DNA of 64,000 nt. Origin: JACMQX01 sp044225675 (lineage in GTDB: Bacteria > Pseudomonadota > Gammaproteobacteria > Burkholderiales > Burkholderiaceae_C). Made by a program: the position numbers and the translations under genes. The notes under the pieces were generated by a model. It did not search any database and was not told where the DNA came from. It saw only the letters and a list, made by a program, of their open reading frames with translations. Below, piece by piece: positions 50,880-60,994 of this stretch (positions are counted from its first letter, which is position 1; the number at the start of each line of letters is the position of its first letter). The stretch lies in the NCBI GenBank assembly GCA_044225675.1, contig JBGAIH010000009.1, positions 1 to 64,000 of the forward strand, in the 5' to 3' direction.

Positions 50880-51752
50880 TCAGGCCACCGCGTCGGCCGG
50901 CTGGCGCTGCAGCATGGCCAGTGTGCTGGCGATGGTCTTGCGCAGCTCACGGCGATCGCAGATGAAGTCGATCGCGCCTTTTTGCTGCAGAAACTCCGCG
51001 CGCTGGAATCCTTCGGGCAGCGTCACGCGCACCGTGGACTCGATCACCCGCGGACCGGCAAAGCCGATCAGGGCCTTGGGTTCGGCGATCACCACGTCAC
51101 CCACGAATGCGAAGCCGGCGCTCACGCCGCCCATGGTCGGATCGGTCAGCACGCTGATGTAGGGCAGGCCCTTCTTGGCCAGGCGCGTCAGGGCCGCATT
51201 GGTCTTGGCCATCTGCATCAGGCTCAGCAGGCCTTCCTGCATGCGGGCCCCGCCAGTGGCGGTGAAGCAGACGAACGGGACCTTCTGCTCTATCGCGGCA
51301 TGCACGCCGCGCACGAAGCGCTCGCCCACCACGCTGCCCATGCTGCCGCCCATGAAGTCGAACTCGAAGCAGGCAGCCACCAGGCTGATGCTGTGGACGG
51401 CACCGCCCATCACCACCAGGGCGTCGGTCTCGCCGGTGCTCTCGAGGGCCTCCTTGAGGCGCTCGGGATACTTGCGGCTGTCCTTGAACTTCAGTGCGTC
51501 GACGGGAATGACTTCCTGGCCGATCTCATAGCGGCCTTCCGCGTCCAGAAAGGCGTTCAGCCGGGCGCGCGCACCGATGCGATGGTGATGGCCGCAGGTG
51601 GGGCAGACGTTCTGGTTCTGCTCCAGGTCGGTCTTGTAGAGCACGGATTCGCAGCTCGGGCATTTGATCCAAAGGCCTTCGGGCACGCTGCGCCGGTCGG
51701 CCGGATCGGTCTGCTGGATCTTGGGCGGGAGAAGTTTTTCGAGCCAGGACAT
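50880..51752 (-). CDS. accD: Acetyl-CoA carboxylase carboxyltransferase subunit beta
   Basis: Beta subunit of the carboxyltransferase that makes malonyl-CoA, the FabD substrate. A four-cysteine zinc finger (C31, C34, C50, C53) is followed by the crotonase-like fold (ATGGARMQEGLLSLMQMAK, TDPTMGGVSAGFAFVGD). Length 290. It lies 18 bp after trpA in the trpF–trpB–trpA–accD order common in beta- and gammaproteobacteria. The folC gene that usually follows accD is absent; a convergent yggT is found instead. Confidence 0.96.
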   Translation of the reverse strand: MSWLEKLLPPKIQQTDPADRRSVPEGLWIKCPSCESVLYKTDLEQNQNVCPTCGHHHRIGARARLNAFLDAEGRYEIGQEVIPVDALKFKDSRKYPERLKEALESTGETDALVVMGGAVHSISLVAACFEFDFMGGSMGSVVGERFVRGVHAAIEQKVPFVCFTATGGARMQEGLLSLMQMAKTNAALTRLAKKGLPYISVLTDPTMGGVSAGFAFVGDVVIAEPKALIGFAGPRVIESTVRVTLPEGFQRAEFLQQKGAIDFICDRRELRKTIASTLAMLQRQPADAVA

Positions 51753-51770
51753 GCGGGTTCTCCTTGCGGT

Positions 51771-52583
51771 TTAGCGTGAGTCTAGCGCGGCGCGGATGCC
51801 CGCCAGGAATTCCCCTGCGGCCGCCGTGACGGCCTCGCGGGGCTGGTTCTCGATGAGCTGGATGATGCGGCTTCCGATCACGACCGCGTCGGCCACCCGG
51901 GCCACCGCCTTCGCGCTCTGCGCGTCGCGGATGCCGAAGCCGACTCCGACGGGGATGTTCACGTGCGATCGGATGCGCGGCAGCATGGCCTCGACCGCAG
52001 CCGTGTCCAGGTTCCCGGCGCCGGTCACGCCCTTGAGCGACACATAGTAGACATAGCCGCTGGCCACCCGGGCGACCTGGGCCATGCGGGCGTCGGTCGA
52101 GGTCGGCGCGAGCAGGAAGATCAGGTCCATGCCGTGGGCGCGCAGCGCGGCCGCGAACTCCTCGCACTCCTCGGGTGGGTAGTCGACGATCAGCACGCCG
52201 TCCACCCCGGCGGCGGCTGCATCTCGGATGAAGGCGCCCGCGCCCTGCTTGAGGTCATAGCGCTCGACCGGGTTGGCGTAGCCCATCAGCACGACGGGCG
52301 TCGTGCTGTCCTGGGACCGGAACGCGCGCACCATCTCCAGCACCTGACGGGTGCCGATCCCCAGCGCCAGCGCCTTCTCGCCGGCCTTCTGGATGACCGG
52401 CCCGTCGGCCATCGGGTCGCTGAACGGCACGCCCAGCTCGATGATGTCGGCGCCGGCGCGCACCATGCCATGCATGAGTTCGGGCGTGACGTCGGCGAAC
52501 GGGAAGCCGGCGGTGACGTAGGGGATCAGGGCCTTGCGCCCCTGCGCCTTGAGCCGGTCCAGCGTGGCGGTGATGCGGCTCAT
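51771..52583 (-). CDS. trpA: Tryptophan synthase alpha subunit
   Basis: Cleaves indole-3-glycerol phosphate to indole, which is channelled to TrpB. The catalytic Glu is in IIELGVPFSDPMADGPVIQ, with the second catalytic Asp in VLIVDYPPEE; phosphate loops near GVTGAGNLDT and GVGFGIRDAQS. Length 270. It overlaps trpB by four bases, giving tight coupling of the two subunits. Confidence 0.97.
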   Translation of the reverse strand: MSRITATLDRLKAQGRKALIPYVTAGFPFADVTPELMHGMVRAGADIIELGVPFSDPMADGPVIQKAGEKALALGIGTRQVLEMVRAFRSQDSTTPVVLMGYANPVERYDLKQGAGAFIRDAAAAGVDGVLIVDYPPEECEEFAAALRAHGMDLIFLLAPTSTDARMAQVARVASGYVYYVSLKGVTGAGNLDTAAVEAMLPRIRSHVNIPVGVGFGIRDAQSAKAVARVADAVVIGSRIIQLIENQPREAVTAAAGEFLAGIRAALDSR

Positions 52584-53830
52584 GCCTTGCCTCCCTTGAC
52601 CGACAGGCCGCGCATGGAGGGGCGGTCGTAGAAGTCGACGCCGGCCAGGTCGGCGACGGTGCCGATGTCCTTGTCACCGCGGCCCGAGAGATTGACGAGG
52701 ATGCTCTGGTCCCGCCGCATGGTCTTGGCGAGCTTGAGCGCATAGGCCACCGCGTGGCTGGATTCCAGGGCCGGGATGATGCCCTCCGTGCGGCACAGGT
52801 AGTGGAAGGCCTCGAGTGCTTCCTTGTCCGTGATGCCGACGTATTCCGCGCGGCCGATGTCCTTGAGCCAGGCATGCTCGGGTCCGACGCCCGGATAGTC
52901 GAGGCCTGCGCTCACGCTGTGCGTCTCGGTGATCTGGCCGTCCTCGTCCTGCAGGATGTAGGTGCGGTTGCCGTGCAGCACGCCGGGGCTGCCGCGTTGC
53001 AGAGAGGCCGAATGCTTGCCGCTGTCCAGGCCTTCGCCGGCCGCCTCGACGCCGATCAGCCGGGTGGACTCGAAGGGGATGTAGGGATGGAAGATGCCCA
53101 TGGCGTTGCTGCCGCCGCCCACGCAGGCGATGACCGCGTCCGGCTGGCGGCCCGAGTTCATGTCGGGCATCTGCTCGATGCATTCCTTGCCGATGATGCT
53201 CTGGAAGTCGCGCACCATCATCGGGTAGGGATGCGGGCCGGCGACGGTGCCGATGATGTAGAAGGTGTTGTCGACGTTGGCCACCCAGTCGCGCATGGCT
53301 TCGTTGAGCGCGTCCTTCAGCGTCTTGCTGCCCGACTCCACCGGCACCACCGTGGCGCCCAGCAGGTTCATGCGGTAGACGTTGGGGCTCTGGCGCTTGA
53401 CGTCCTCGCTGCCCATGTAGACGATGCATTCGAGGCCGTAGCGCGCGCAGATGGTGGCCGTGGCCACCCCGTGCTGTCCGGCACCCGTCTCGGCAATCAC
53501 CCGGGGCTTGCCCATGCGCCGCGCCAGCATGGCCTGGCCGATCACGTTGTTGATCTTGTGGGCGCCGGTGTGGTTGAGGTCTTCGCGCTTGAGGAAGATC
53601 TGGGCGCCGCCCATCTCGGCGCTCGTGCGCGCAGCGTGGTAGACGGGCGACGGCCGGCCGACGAAGTGGGCCAGCTCATAGGCGAACTCGGCAAGGAACT
53701 CCGGATCGTTCTGGTAGCGCGCGTACGCCTCGCGCAGCTCGTTGATCGCGTGGGTGAGCGTTTCGCTCACGAAGCTGCCACCGTAGATTCCGAAGTGACC
53801 CGTCGGATCGGGTTGCAGATAAGGGGACAT
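52580..53830 (-). CDS. trpB: Tryptophan synthase beta subunit
   Basis: PLP enzyme that joins indole and serine to form tryptophan. The PLP lysine is in NHTGAHKINNVIGQ, and GGGSNAMGIF holds the phosphate site. The C-terminal LSGRGDKDIGTV is standard. ATG at 53830 (MSPYLQPDPTGHFGIYGG) gives 416 residues; an in-frame start further upstream at 53881 falls in the trpF coding end and lacks similarity to the family. Confidence 0.97.
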   Translation of the reverse strand: MSPYLQPDPTGHFGIYGGSFVSETLTHAINELREAYARYQNDPEFLAEFAYELAHFVGRPSPVYHAARTSAEMGGAQIFLKREDLNHTGAHKINNVIGQAMLARRMGKPRVIAETGAGQHGVATATICARYGLECIVYMGSEDVKRQSPNVYRMNLLGATVVPVESGSKTLKDALNEAMRDWVANVDNTFYIIGTVAGPHPYPMMVRDFQSIIGKECIEQMPDMNSGRQPDAVIACVGGGSNAMGIFHPYIPFESTRLIGVEAAGEGLDSGKHSASLQRGSPGVLHGNRTYILQDEDGQITETHSVSAGLDYPGVGPEHAWLKDIGRAEYVGITDKEALEAFHYLCRTEGIIPALESSHAVAYALKLAKTMRRDQSILVNLSGRGDKDIGTVADLAGVDFYDRPSMRGLSVKGGKA

Positions 53831-53840
53831 GAAAAAACTC

Positions 53841-54611
53841 TCAGGCAGGGAGCCTGTCGGCGGCCCGCACGGCCGCGACAAACTGGTGGATCTTGGTAGC
53901 GTCCTTGATGCCCTTGAGGGTTCCTCCGCCGTCGGCGGACATCTCGACGCCCGAACTCACGTCAACGGCCAGCGTCTTGCACAGCGGCCGCAGCTGCACG
54001 ATGCCATCGGTCACGTTTGCAGACGTGAGTCCACCAGACAAAACGAGGTGACGCAGCACGACGGCAGACTCGACGGAGCCTGCCGGAACGCCGGATGCGG
54101 TGATACGTGACCAATTGAATGTTTTCCCGCCGCCGCCGTAGCCCTCGACATGGGCGTCCAGCAGCAGGGCCTGGGCTTCCTGGTAGTCTGCCGCAAATTT
54201 TAGCAAGTCGAAGGGGCTGGCATCGTCCAGGGGAATTCGCGCCGCGCGCATGAAGGGGCGGGTGGCCTGAGCCGATGCTTCCAGGCATTGCGACGGGGTC
54301 TCGTCACCATGGAACTGAATCAGGGCATGGCCGATGCGGTCGGTGGCGGCACGAATGTTCTCGGGCGTTTCATTGACGAACAGCAGCACCGGCGTCACGA
54401 AGGGCGGCAGCCGCCTTGCCAGCACGGCGGCGCGCTCGGCCGTGACCGCACGCGGGCTGCGCGCCAGCACGGCGGCGCGCTCGGCCGTGATCGCCCGCGG
54501 GCTGCGCGCATACAGCACGAAGCCGACGGCGTCCGCGCCGGCCTCGACCGCGGCGTCCACGTCCTGCTCACGGGTCAGGCCGCAGATCTTGATTCGGGTG
54601 CGCTCGTTCAT
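53841..54611 (-). CDS. trpF: Phosphoribosylanthranilate isomerase with internal duplication
   Basis: Amadori-type isomerase of tryptophan synthesis. Catalytic Cys lies in RIKICGLTRE; the second catalytic Asp is in LAVDVSSGVE. At 256 residues it is longer than the usual 200–225. Part of the excess is an exact-register duplication of 15 residues (ARSPRAITAERAAVL then ARSPRAVTAERAAVL) in the segment after strand 2. The barrel motifs on both sides remain in frame. Start ATG at 54611 is preferred to TTG at 54620. It precedes trpB by 10 bp. Confidence 0.93.
   Translation of the reverse strand: MNERTRIKICGLTREQDVDAAVEAGADAVGFVLYARSPRAITAERAAVLARSPRAVTAERAAVLARRLPPFVTPVLLFVNETPENIRAATDRIGHALIQFHGDETPSQCLEASAQATRPFMRAARIPLDDASPFDLLKFAADYQEAQALLLDAHVEGYGGGGKTFNWSRITASGVPAGSVESAVVLRHLVLSGGLTSANVTDGIVQLRPLCKTLAVDVSSGVEMSADGGGTLKGIKDATKIHQFVAAVRAADRLPA
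54418..54507. repeat. 45-bp tandem duplication within trpF
   Basis: Two adjacent 45-bp units, 54418–54462 and 54463–54507, differ at only two bases, one of which changes Ile to Val. The unit length is a multiple of three, so trpF stays open. Confidence 0.9.
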
Positions 54612-55390
54612 GGCAGCCAATCATACGCAGCCGTCCGCTCGGGCAGGTTCCACTGCGCGTCATAGACCGGGCCGAGGAAATACAGGCCATCGGGCGAGAA
54701 GGTGGGCGCCGCCGCATCCCGGTCGCGCGCAGCCAGCACGTCCTGCATCCAGCCGGGCGGGCGGCTGCCCTGGCCGATCGCGATCAGGCAGCCCATGATG
54801 TTGCGGATCATGTGATGCAGGAAGGCGCTGGCCTCGAACTCGAACCGCCAGTAGGCGCCGCGTCGCAGGATGTCGATCCGCTGCAGGTTCTTCACGGGGC
54901 TCTTCGCCTGGCATGCGGATGCCCGGAACGAGGTGAAGTCATGCTCGCCCAGCAGATGCGCCGCCGCGTCGCGCATGGCGGCAGCGTCCAGCGGCCTGAA
55001 CGTCCATCCCACACGGCCGGACTCGACGCTCGGGCGCACCGGCGATTCGAGCAGGACGTAGGCGTAGCGGCGAGCGATGGCGCTGGCACGGGCATGAAAC
55101 GCGTCCGGCACGACGCGGGACCACTGCACGGCAATGTCCGGGGGCAGGAAGCTGTTGGTGCCGCGCACCCAAGAGAAAGGGTCGCGCTCGACCGTCGTGT
55201 CGAAATGGACCACCTGCATGAGGCCGTGGACGCCTGCATCGGTTCGGCCCGCGCACAGGGTCGTGACGGGCCCATCGGCAAAACGGGTGAGGGCGTGCTC
55301 GAGCCGGTCCTGGACGGTACGGCCGGACGGCTGGCTTTGCCAGCCGTCATAGGCCGTGCCGTTGTAGCTCACGCCCAGTGCGATTCTCAT
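54608..55390 (-). CDS. truA: tRNA pseudouridine(38–40) synthase
   Basis: Modifies uridines 38–40 in the anticodon arm of many tRNAs. The catalytic Asp is in CAGRTDAGVHGLMQV; the N-terminal GVSYNGTAYDGWQSQ and the C-terminal FLHHMIRNIMG are diagnostic. Length 260. It overlaps trpF by four bases. The fimV–truA–trpF order is conserved in related genomes. Confidence 0.96.
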   Translation of the reverse strand: MRIALGVSYNGTAYDGWQSQPSGRTVQDRLEHALTRFADGPVTTLCAGRTDAGVHGLMQVVHFDTTVERDPFSWVRGTNSFLPPDIAVQWSRVVPDAFHARASAIARRYAYVLLESPVRPSVESGRVGWTFRPLDAAAMRDAAAHLLGEHDFTSFRASACQAKSPVKNLQRIDILRRGAYWRFEFEASAFLHHMIRNIMGCLIAIGQGSRPPGWMQDVLAARDRDAAAPTFSPDGLYFLGPVYDAQWNLPERTAAYDWLP

Positions 55391-55498
55391 GGTGCGGATT
55401 CCGCGAAAGCGCCTGCCCGCTTCAGCATGGCGGGAAACTGCGAGAGGGATTCGGTGGCAGGCTCGCCGGCCTCGCGCGGGCCGACGAGCGCCTGCGCG

Positions 55499-58354
55499 TC
55501 AGGTCAGCTCCGCGAGGAAGCGCTCGGCCTTGGCCTTGAGGCTGCCGGAGGCTTCGGCGACGACTTCCTGGACCAGCGCACGCGCGCCGTCGGTGTCGCC
55601 GATCGAGCGGAATTCCTCTGCCAGGGCCAGTTTGGTTTCGAGGGCGCCCCCTTCTGCGGCAGGCGCAGGCGAAGGCGCCTCAGGCGTTGCATCAAGGTCC
55701 AGCGACAGGGAGCCGAGGTCGAACTCGATCATGCCGGCATCAGCCTGCGGAGCAGGGGCCGGCGCGCGCGCAGGTGCGGGAGCAGGCGCCGGCTCGGGTG
55801 TGAAGCTCAGGCTGCTTGCCGACAGGGCGAGATCCGGAACGGACAGCTTGACCGTGTCGGTCACAGGCGGGGTGGACGGCGGCGGCGCCGGTGACAGGGC
55901 CACCGTGGCCGACCCGAAGTCCATGTCGAGCGAGGGCGGTGCGACCGGGACGGCCTTCATGGCGATCGTCGGTTCAGGCGCGGCGGCCGGGGCGCTGGGC
56001 TCATCGCCCAAGGAGAAGTCGAGGTCGAGGTCGAGGTCCACCGGCGCGGCAGACTCTGCCACTTCGGGCGCAATGGCCTGAGGAATGGTGCTGGTCGCAA
56101 AACCGTGACCCGCGCCCGCATTGGCCGACGCACCCGGCCGTGCCGCCGGCTGCCCGCCGGGCTGGTACATCGGGTTGGACGAGTCGAGCTCGCGGCCGAG
56201 TTCGCAGATGTGCTCCCACTCGGGGCCTTCGCCGCGCGTCAGGCCGAAGGCCTCGGTCGCCACGACTTCGAAGGCCTTGGCATCGCGGCGCTTGGCGTAG
56301 ATCTCGAGCAGCTTGCCATGGATGGCCACGCGCGACGGATTGGTCCGCATGGCTTCCTTGAGGATTTCTTCCGCCTGCAGGTCCCGTCCGTAGGCGAGGT
56401 AGACGTCGGCTTCGGCGACCGGGTCAACGTCTCCGGCAGCGTCCAGCTGGCTTGGCGAATAGACCATGGAGGAGCCGGTGGCACCGCCTTCGTTCGTGTC
56501 GATGCGCTGGCCGCCGCTGGCGCCAAAGAAGGAGTCCGGCTGGAGACGGCTTTCGAGGAAGGAACTGTCGACCTGGGTGGCGCGGCGACGCTGGCGGATT
56601 CGATAGACACCAAAGCCAGCCAGCAGGGCCACGAGCAGAGCGGCCGCGCCAGGGATCAGCGGATTCTCCATCAGCTCTTCGAGCAGGGTCGGCTCGGGCG
56701 GCGGCGGAGGCGGTGCCTTGGCAGCGGGCTTCGGGGCGGGGGCAGGGGTTGCTGCGCTGGCCGCCGGCGCAGCGGACGCGACGCCCGCCGCAGCGGAGGC
56801 CGGCGCGGCTACGCTGGAAGCGGCGACCGAGGCGGAAGCTGCGGCAACGCTCGAAGCTGCCGCAACGCTCGAAGCTGCGGCGGCAACGGGCACGGCCGTG
56901 GCGGCGGGGGCTGGGGCAGACGCCACGCTGGCGGGGGCAGATGCCGGGGCGCTGGCGGGCTTGGAAGCGGCCAACGCAACAGTCGGCGCTGTAGCCGGCG
57001 CTGCAGCGGGGACCGCCGGGGCCGCCGCAGAAGCGGGGCGCGAGGCCGCTGGCGCAGGCAGCGACGCCGCAGGCCTGGCTGCGCTCGCCGGAGCCAGGCT
57101 GCCGGTCGGCAGCGCCGGACCCTTGGCCGCACTGGCGGCCGCTGCGGCCGGCGCAGCGCCAGGGGCGCCAGAGGCGGCGCCGAGCTTGCTCAGCTCATTG
57201 ATGTTCTTGGACAGCTCCGCCACACGGGTGGAGGCTTCCTTCGCCTGCCGCTCCTTGGCAATGCGATCTTCCGCTGCCTTGGCCTGCACGGCGCCCTTGG
57301 ACAGCGTGAGCTTGTCGGGCGTGGCGGCGGCGGGCTTCTTGTCTTCGACGCGGGCCTGGACCTTGCCGGTCGCGGCGCGGTCTGCTGTTTGAGTCTGGGT
57401 CGCTGGCGCACCTTCGGCCAGCTTGCGACGGAATTCGTTGAAGTCCTTGCTCTGAACCACGAGCGTCTGTGAAGCCTCGCTTGCCGGGACGGCCCCTGCC
57501 TGGTCGGCCGAGGGAACGTCCAGCACGGCGCCCGCCTTGAGCCGGTTCACATTGCCGCCGATGAATGCGTCGGGGTTGGCGCGAAGAAGCGCCACGAGCA
57601 TCTGGTCAAGAGAGACGCTGGCGGGCTTGTTGGCGGCAGCGATGCGCCCCGCCGTGTCGCCGGCCTGCACCGTGACCTGCCGGCCATCGCCAGAGGGTTG
57701 CGGCCGGCTCTGTGCGGGTGGCCGTGCCGCAGCAGCAGGTGCGCGGGCCGCCTGAGCGGGAGGCGCAAATGAGGGTGAGGGAGCGGGAGATGCCGCTGGC
57801 GACGTTGCCGGCGCTGCAGCCCGAGGCGTGGTCTGCGGAGCCACCTGCGGCGCCGTGGGCGCGACGACAGACCCGCCCTGGCGCAGCGCCGGCGGGTCGA
57901 ACAGCAGGGTGTAGTCGCGGACGATGCGCCCGGACGCCCAGTTGACCTCGAGAATCAGGTCGAGGAAGGGGTCGTTGACGACGCGATCGCTCGACAGCCG
58001 CAGAAACATGCGGCCGTCAGGACGGCGCATCAGCGCGATCTGCATGTTGGAGACCGTGAGACTGTGCTCCAGGCCCGCCGCCTTGAAGGCTTCGGGGGAG
58101 GCGACGCCCGCCTTGAGGCTCGCGGCCTCATCGGCATTGATTTCGGGGATGTCGATCTCTGCGCGGAGCGGCTCACCGAGGGCAGACTGGACTGTCAGGC
58201 GCCCCAATGCGAGCGCGTTGGCGTCAAAGCTGGACAGGCCAAGGAGGATGGCTGTGGCCGCCGCCAAAGCAGTGGCCTGCCAGCGCTGCGGCTTCTGCTT
58301 CACCACTTTTTGAGCCTCCATTGCTCTGTCAGCAGGCAATATTTTTCTCATCAT
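55499..58354 (-). CDS. fimV: FimV-type peptidoglycan-binding hub protein
   Basis: Large envelope protein (about 950 residues) that in Pseudomonas organises type IV pili, twitching and polar cAMP signalling. A signal sequence (residues ~24–46) leads to the conserved LALGRLTVQSALGEPLRAEI domain, then a LysM-like segment (VTVQAGDTAGRIA). A long Ala/Pro-rich linker of about 300 residues follows. One transmembrane helix (LIPGAAALLVALLAGFGVY) precedes an acidic cytoplasmic part with TPR-like repeats (AYGRDLQAEEILKEAM) and the FimV C-terminal motif (LALAEEFRSIGDTDGARAL). Start is uncertain: 58354, 58351 or 58321. Confidence 0.92.
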   Translation of the reverse strand: MMRKILPADRAMEAQKVVKQKPQRWQATALAAATAILLGLSSFDANALALGRLTVQSALGEPLRAEIDIPEINADEAASLKAGVASPEAFKAAGLEHSLTVSNMQIALMRRPDGRMFLRLSSDRVVNDPFLDLILEVNWASGRIVRDYTLLFDPPALRQGGSVVAPTAPQVAPQTTPRAAAPATSPAASPAPSPSFAPPAQAARAPAAAARPPAQSRPQPSGDGRQVTVQAGDTAGRIAAANKPASVSLDQMLVALLRANPDAFIGGNVNRLKAGAVLDVPSADQAGAVPASEASQTLVVQSKDFNEFRRKLAEGAPATQTQTADRAATGKVQARVEDKKPAAATPDKLTLSKGAVQAKAAEDRIAKERQAKEASTRVAELSKNINELSKLGAASGAPGAAPAAAAASAAKGPALPTGSLAPASAARPAASLPAPAASRPASAAAPAVPAAAPATAPTVALAASKPASAPASAPASVASAPAPAATAVPVAAAASSVAAASSVAAASASVAASSVAAPASAAAGVASAAPAASAATPAPAPKPAAKAPPPPPPEPTLLEELMENPLIPGAAALLVALLAGFGVYRIRQRRRATQVDSSFLESRLQPDSFFGASGGQRIDTNEGGATGSSMVYSPSQLDAAGDVDPVAEADVYLAYGRDLQAEEILKEAMRTNPSRVAIHGKLLEIYAKRRDAKAFEVVATEAFGLTRGEGPEWEHICELGRELDSSNPMYQPGGQPAARPGASANAGAGHGFATSTIPQAIAPEVAESAAPVDLDLDLDFSLGDEPSAPAAAPEPTIAMKAVPVAPPSLDMDFGSATVALSPAPPPSTPPVTDTVKLSVPDLALSASSLSFTPEPAPAPAPARAPAPAPQADAGMIEFDLGSLSLDLDATPEAPSPAPAAEGGALETKLALAEEFRSIGDTDGARALVQEVVAEASGSLKAKAERFLAELT

Positions 58355-58492
58355 TCGGACCAAACGCCTTGACGCTGAAATCGGAAAAACGAACTTAACA
58401 TCAATGTCTTAGGCTGACAAGCTGAGACAGGTTTTAACTTTGGGGGACGGGGCTCAGCGGGCAGTTCGACCTAGGCCCTTGTTGCCAAACGA

Positions 58493-58525
58493 CAACGGCC
58501 TGTAACCCGTAGTTACAGGCCGTTG
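58493..58525 (-). terminator. Perfect 14-bp inverted repeat between asd and fimV
   Basis: A 14-bp perfect stem (GTTACAGGCCGTTG and its complement) with a 5-base loop lies 22 bp after the asd stop and upstream of fimV. It is well placed to end leu–asd transcripts. A run of T is absent; the downstream side on the minus strand reads TCGTTTGGC. Confidence 0.7.
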
Positions 58526-58546
58526 CCAAGGGCGCGGACAAGCCGA

Positions 58547-59710
58547 TCAGGCGTCAAGCAGGATGCGCAGCATGCGGCGCAGCGGTTCGGCGGCGCCCCA
58601 CAGGAGCTGGTCGCCGACCGTGAAGGCTCCGAGGTATTCGGGCCCCATGGCCAGCTTGCGGATGCGGCCGACGGGAATGGTCATGGTGCCGGTGACTGCG
58701 ACCGGCGTGAGGTCGCGGATGGTGGCCTCGCGCGTGTTGGGCACGACCTTGACCCAGGGGTTGTCGGCCGCAATCATGGCCTCGATGTCGGCCAGGGGGA
58801 CGTCCTTGCGCAGCTTGAAGGTGAGTGCCTGGCTGTGGCAGCGCATGGCGCCGATGCGGACGCAGAAACCGTCCACCGGCGTGGCCGCCGTACCGAAGCC
58901 CGGGCCGCGGCCGAGGATCTTGTTGGTCTCGGCGCCGCCCTTCCACTCTTCCTTGGAGGTGCCCCAGCCGTCCTCGCCCTGCTGCTTGCCCAGGCCCAGG
59001 TCCTTGTCGATCCACGGAATCAGGCTGCCGCCCAGGGGCACGCCGAAGTTGGCGGTCTGGTCCGGCGTGAGCGCCTGCTGACGCGCCAGCACCTTTCGGT
59101 CGATCTCGAGGATGGCCGACTTCGGGTCGTCGAGCAGCGCGCGGACCTCGGCATTGAGCGTGCCGAACTGCGTGAGCAGCTCGCGCATGTGCTGGGCGCC
59201 GCCGCCCGATGCGGCCTGATAGGTCATGGAGGTCATCCATTCGACGAGACCCGCCTTGTACAAGGCGCCGACCCCCATGAGCATGCAGCTGACCGTGCAG
59301 TTGCCGCCGATCCAGTTGCGGCCGCCCTTGGCCAGGGAGTCCTTGATGACATTCAGGTTGACCGGGTCGAGCACGATCACCGCGTCGTCCTGCATGCGCA
59401 GGGTGGAGGCTGCGTCGATCCAGTGGCCGGTCCAGCCCACCGCGCGCAGCTTGGGATAGATCTCGGTGGTGTAGTCGCCGCCCTGGGCGGTGAGGATGAT
59501 GTCGCACTTGCGCAGCGCCTCGATGTCGTGCGCATCCTTCAGCGTGGACTCGTTCTTCGCGAACGCGGGGGCCTTGCCGCCGGCGTTGGAAGTGGAGAAG
59601 AACACCGGCTCGATCAGCCCGAAGTCGCCTTCAGCCTGCATGCGGTCCATCAGCACGGAACCTACCATTCCGCGCCAGCCCACGAGCCCTACGAGATTAC
59701 CGACCTTCAT
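58547..59710 (-). CDS. asd: Aspartate-semialdehyde dehydrogenase
   Basis: Reduces aspartyl phosphate to the semialdehyde, the branch point to lysine, diaminopimelate, threonine and methionine. NADP loop VGLVGWRGMVGSVLMDRM, catalytic Cys in GGNCTVSCML and substrate loop TPVDGFCVRIGAMRCHSQA are present. At 387 residues it is the long gammaproteobacterial-type enzyme with the internal insertion. ATG at 59710 is preferred to the preceding GTG. It follows leuB by 81 bp. Confidence 0.96.
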   Translation of the reverse strand: MKVGNLVGLVGWRGMVGSVLMDRMQAEGDFGLIEPVFFSTSNAGGKAPAFAKNESTLKDAHDIEALRKCDIILTAQGGDYTTEIYPKLRAVGWTGHWIDAASTLRMQDDAVIVLDPVNLNVIKDSLAKGGRNWIGGNCTVSCMLMGVGALYKAGLVEWMTSMTYQAASGGGAQHMRELLTQFGTLNAEVRALLDDPKSAILEIDRKVLARQQALTPDQTANFGVPLGGSLIPWIDKDLGLGKQQGEDGWGTSKEEWKGGAETNKILGRGPGFGTAATPVDGFCVRIGAMRCHSQALTFKLRKDVPLADIEAMIAADNPWVKVVPNTREATIRDLTPVAVTGTMTIPVGRIRKLAMGPEYLGAFTVGDQLLWGAAEPLRRMLRILLDA

Positions 59711-59791
59711 CACATCGCCCTTTCAAAAAATACGAGTTTTCTGCCCCGGCTCGTCTCGGCCGGGGGAGGGCGCGCGACGAACCGGGCTGAA

Positions 59792-60880
<1,089 letters not shown>

Positions 60881-60901
60881 GATGAACGATCCTCGATGGG
60901 T

Positions 60902-60921
60902 GACGGCCCGGTCGGGCCGTC
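60902..60921. repeat. Palindrome in the leuD–leuB spacer
   Basis: A 9-bp perfect inverted repeat, GACGGCCCG/CGGGCCGTC, with only two bases between the arms, lies just upstream of leuB. It may form a hairpin in the leu mRNA that tunes leuB relative to leuD. No T-tract. Confidence 0.45.
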
Positions 60922-60994
60922 GGTGAAACGTGGGGGCTGCAGGCGAATCCGGCCTGGGACCGGCTCGCCCGTCATGGCGGGCTGGGAGGCCCGC

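Noticed and set aside
55512..56081. Plus-strand open frames opposite fimV, Gly/Ala-rich
   Set aside because: They mirror the Ala/Pro-rich linker of FimV; low-complexity antisense artefacts.
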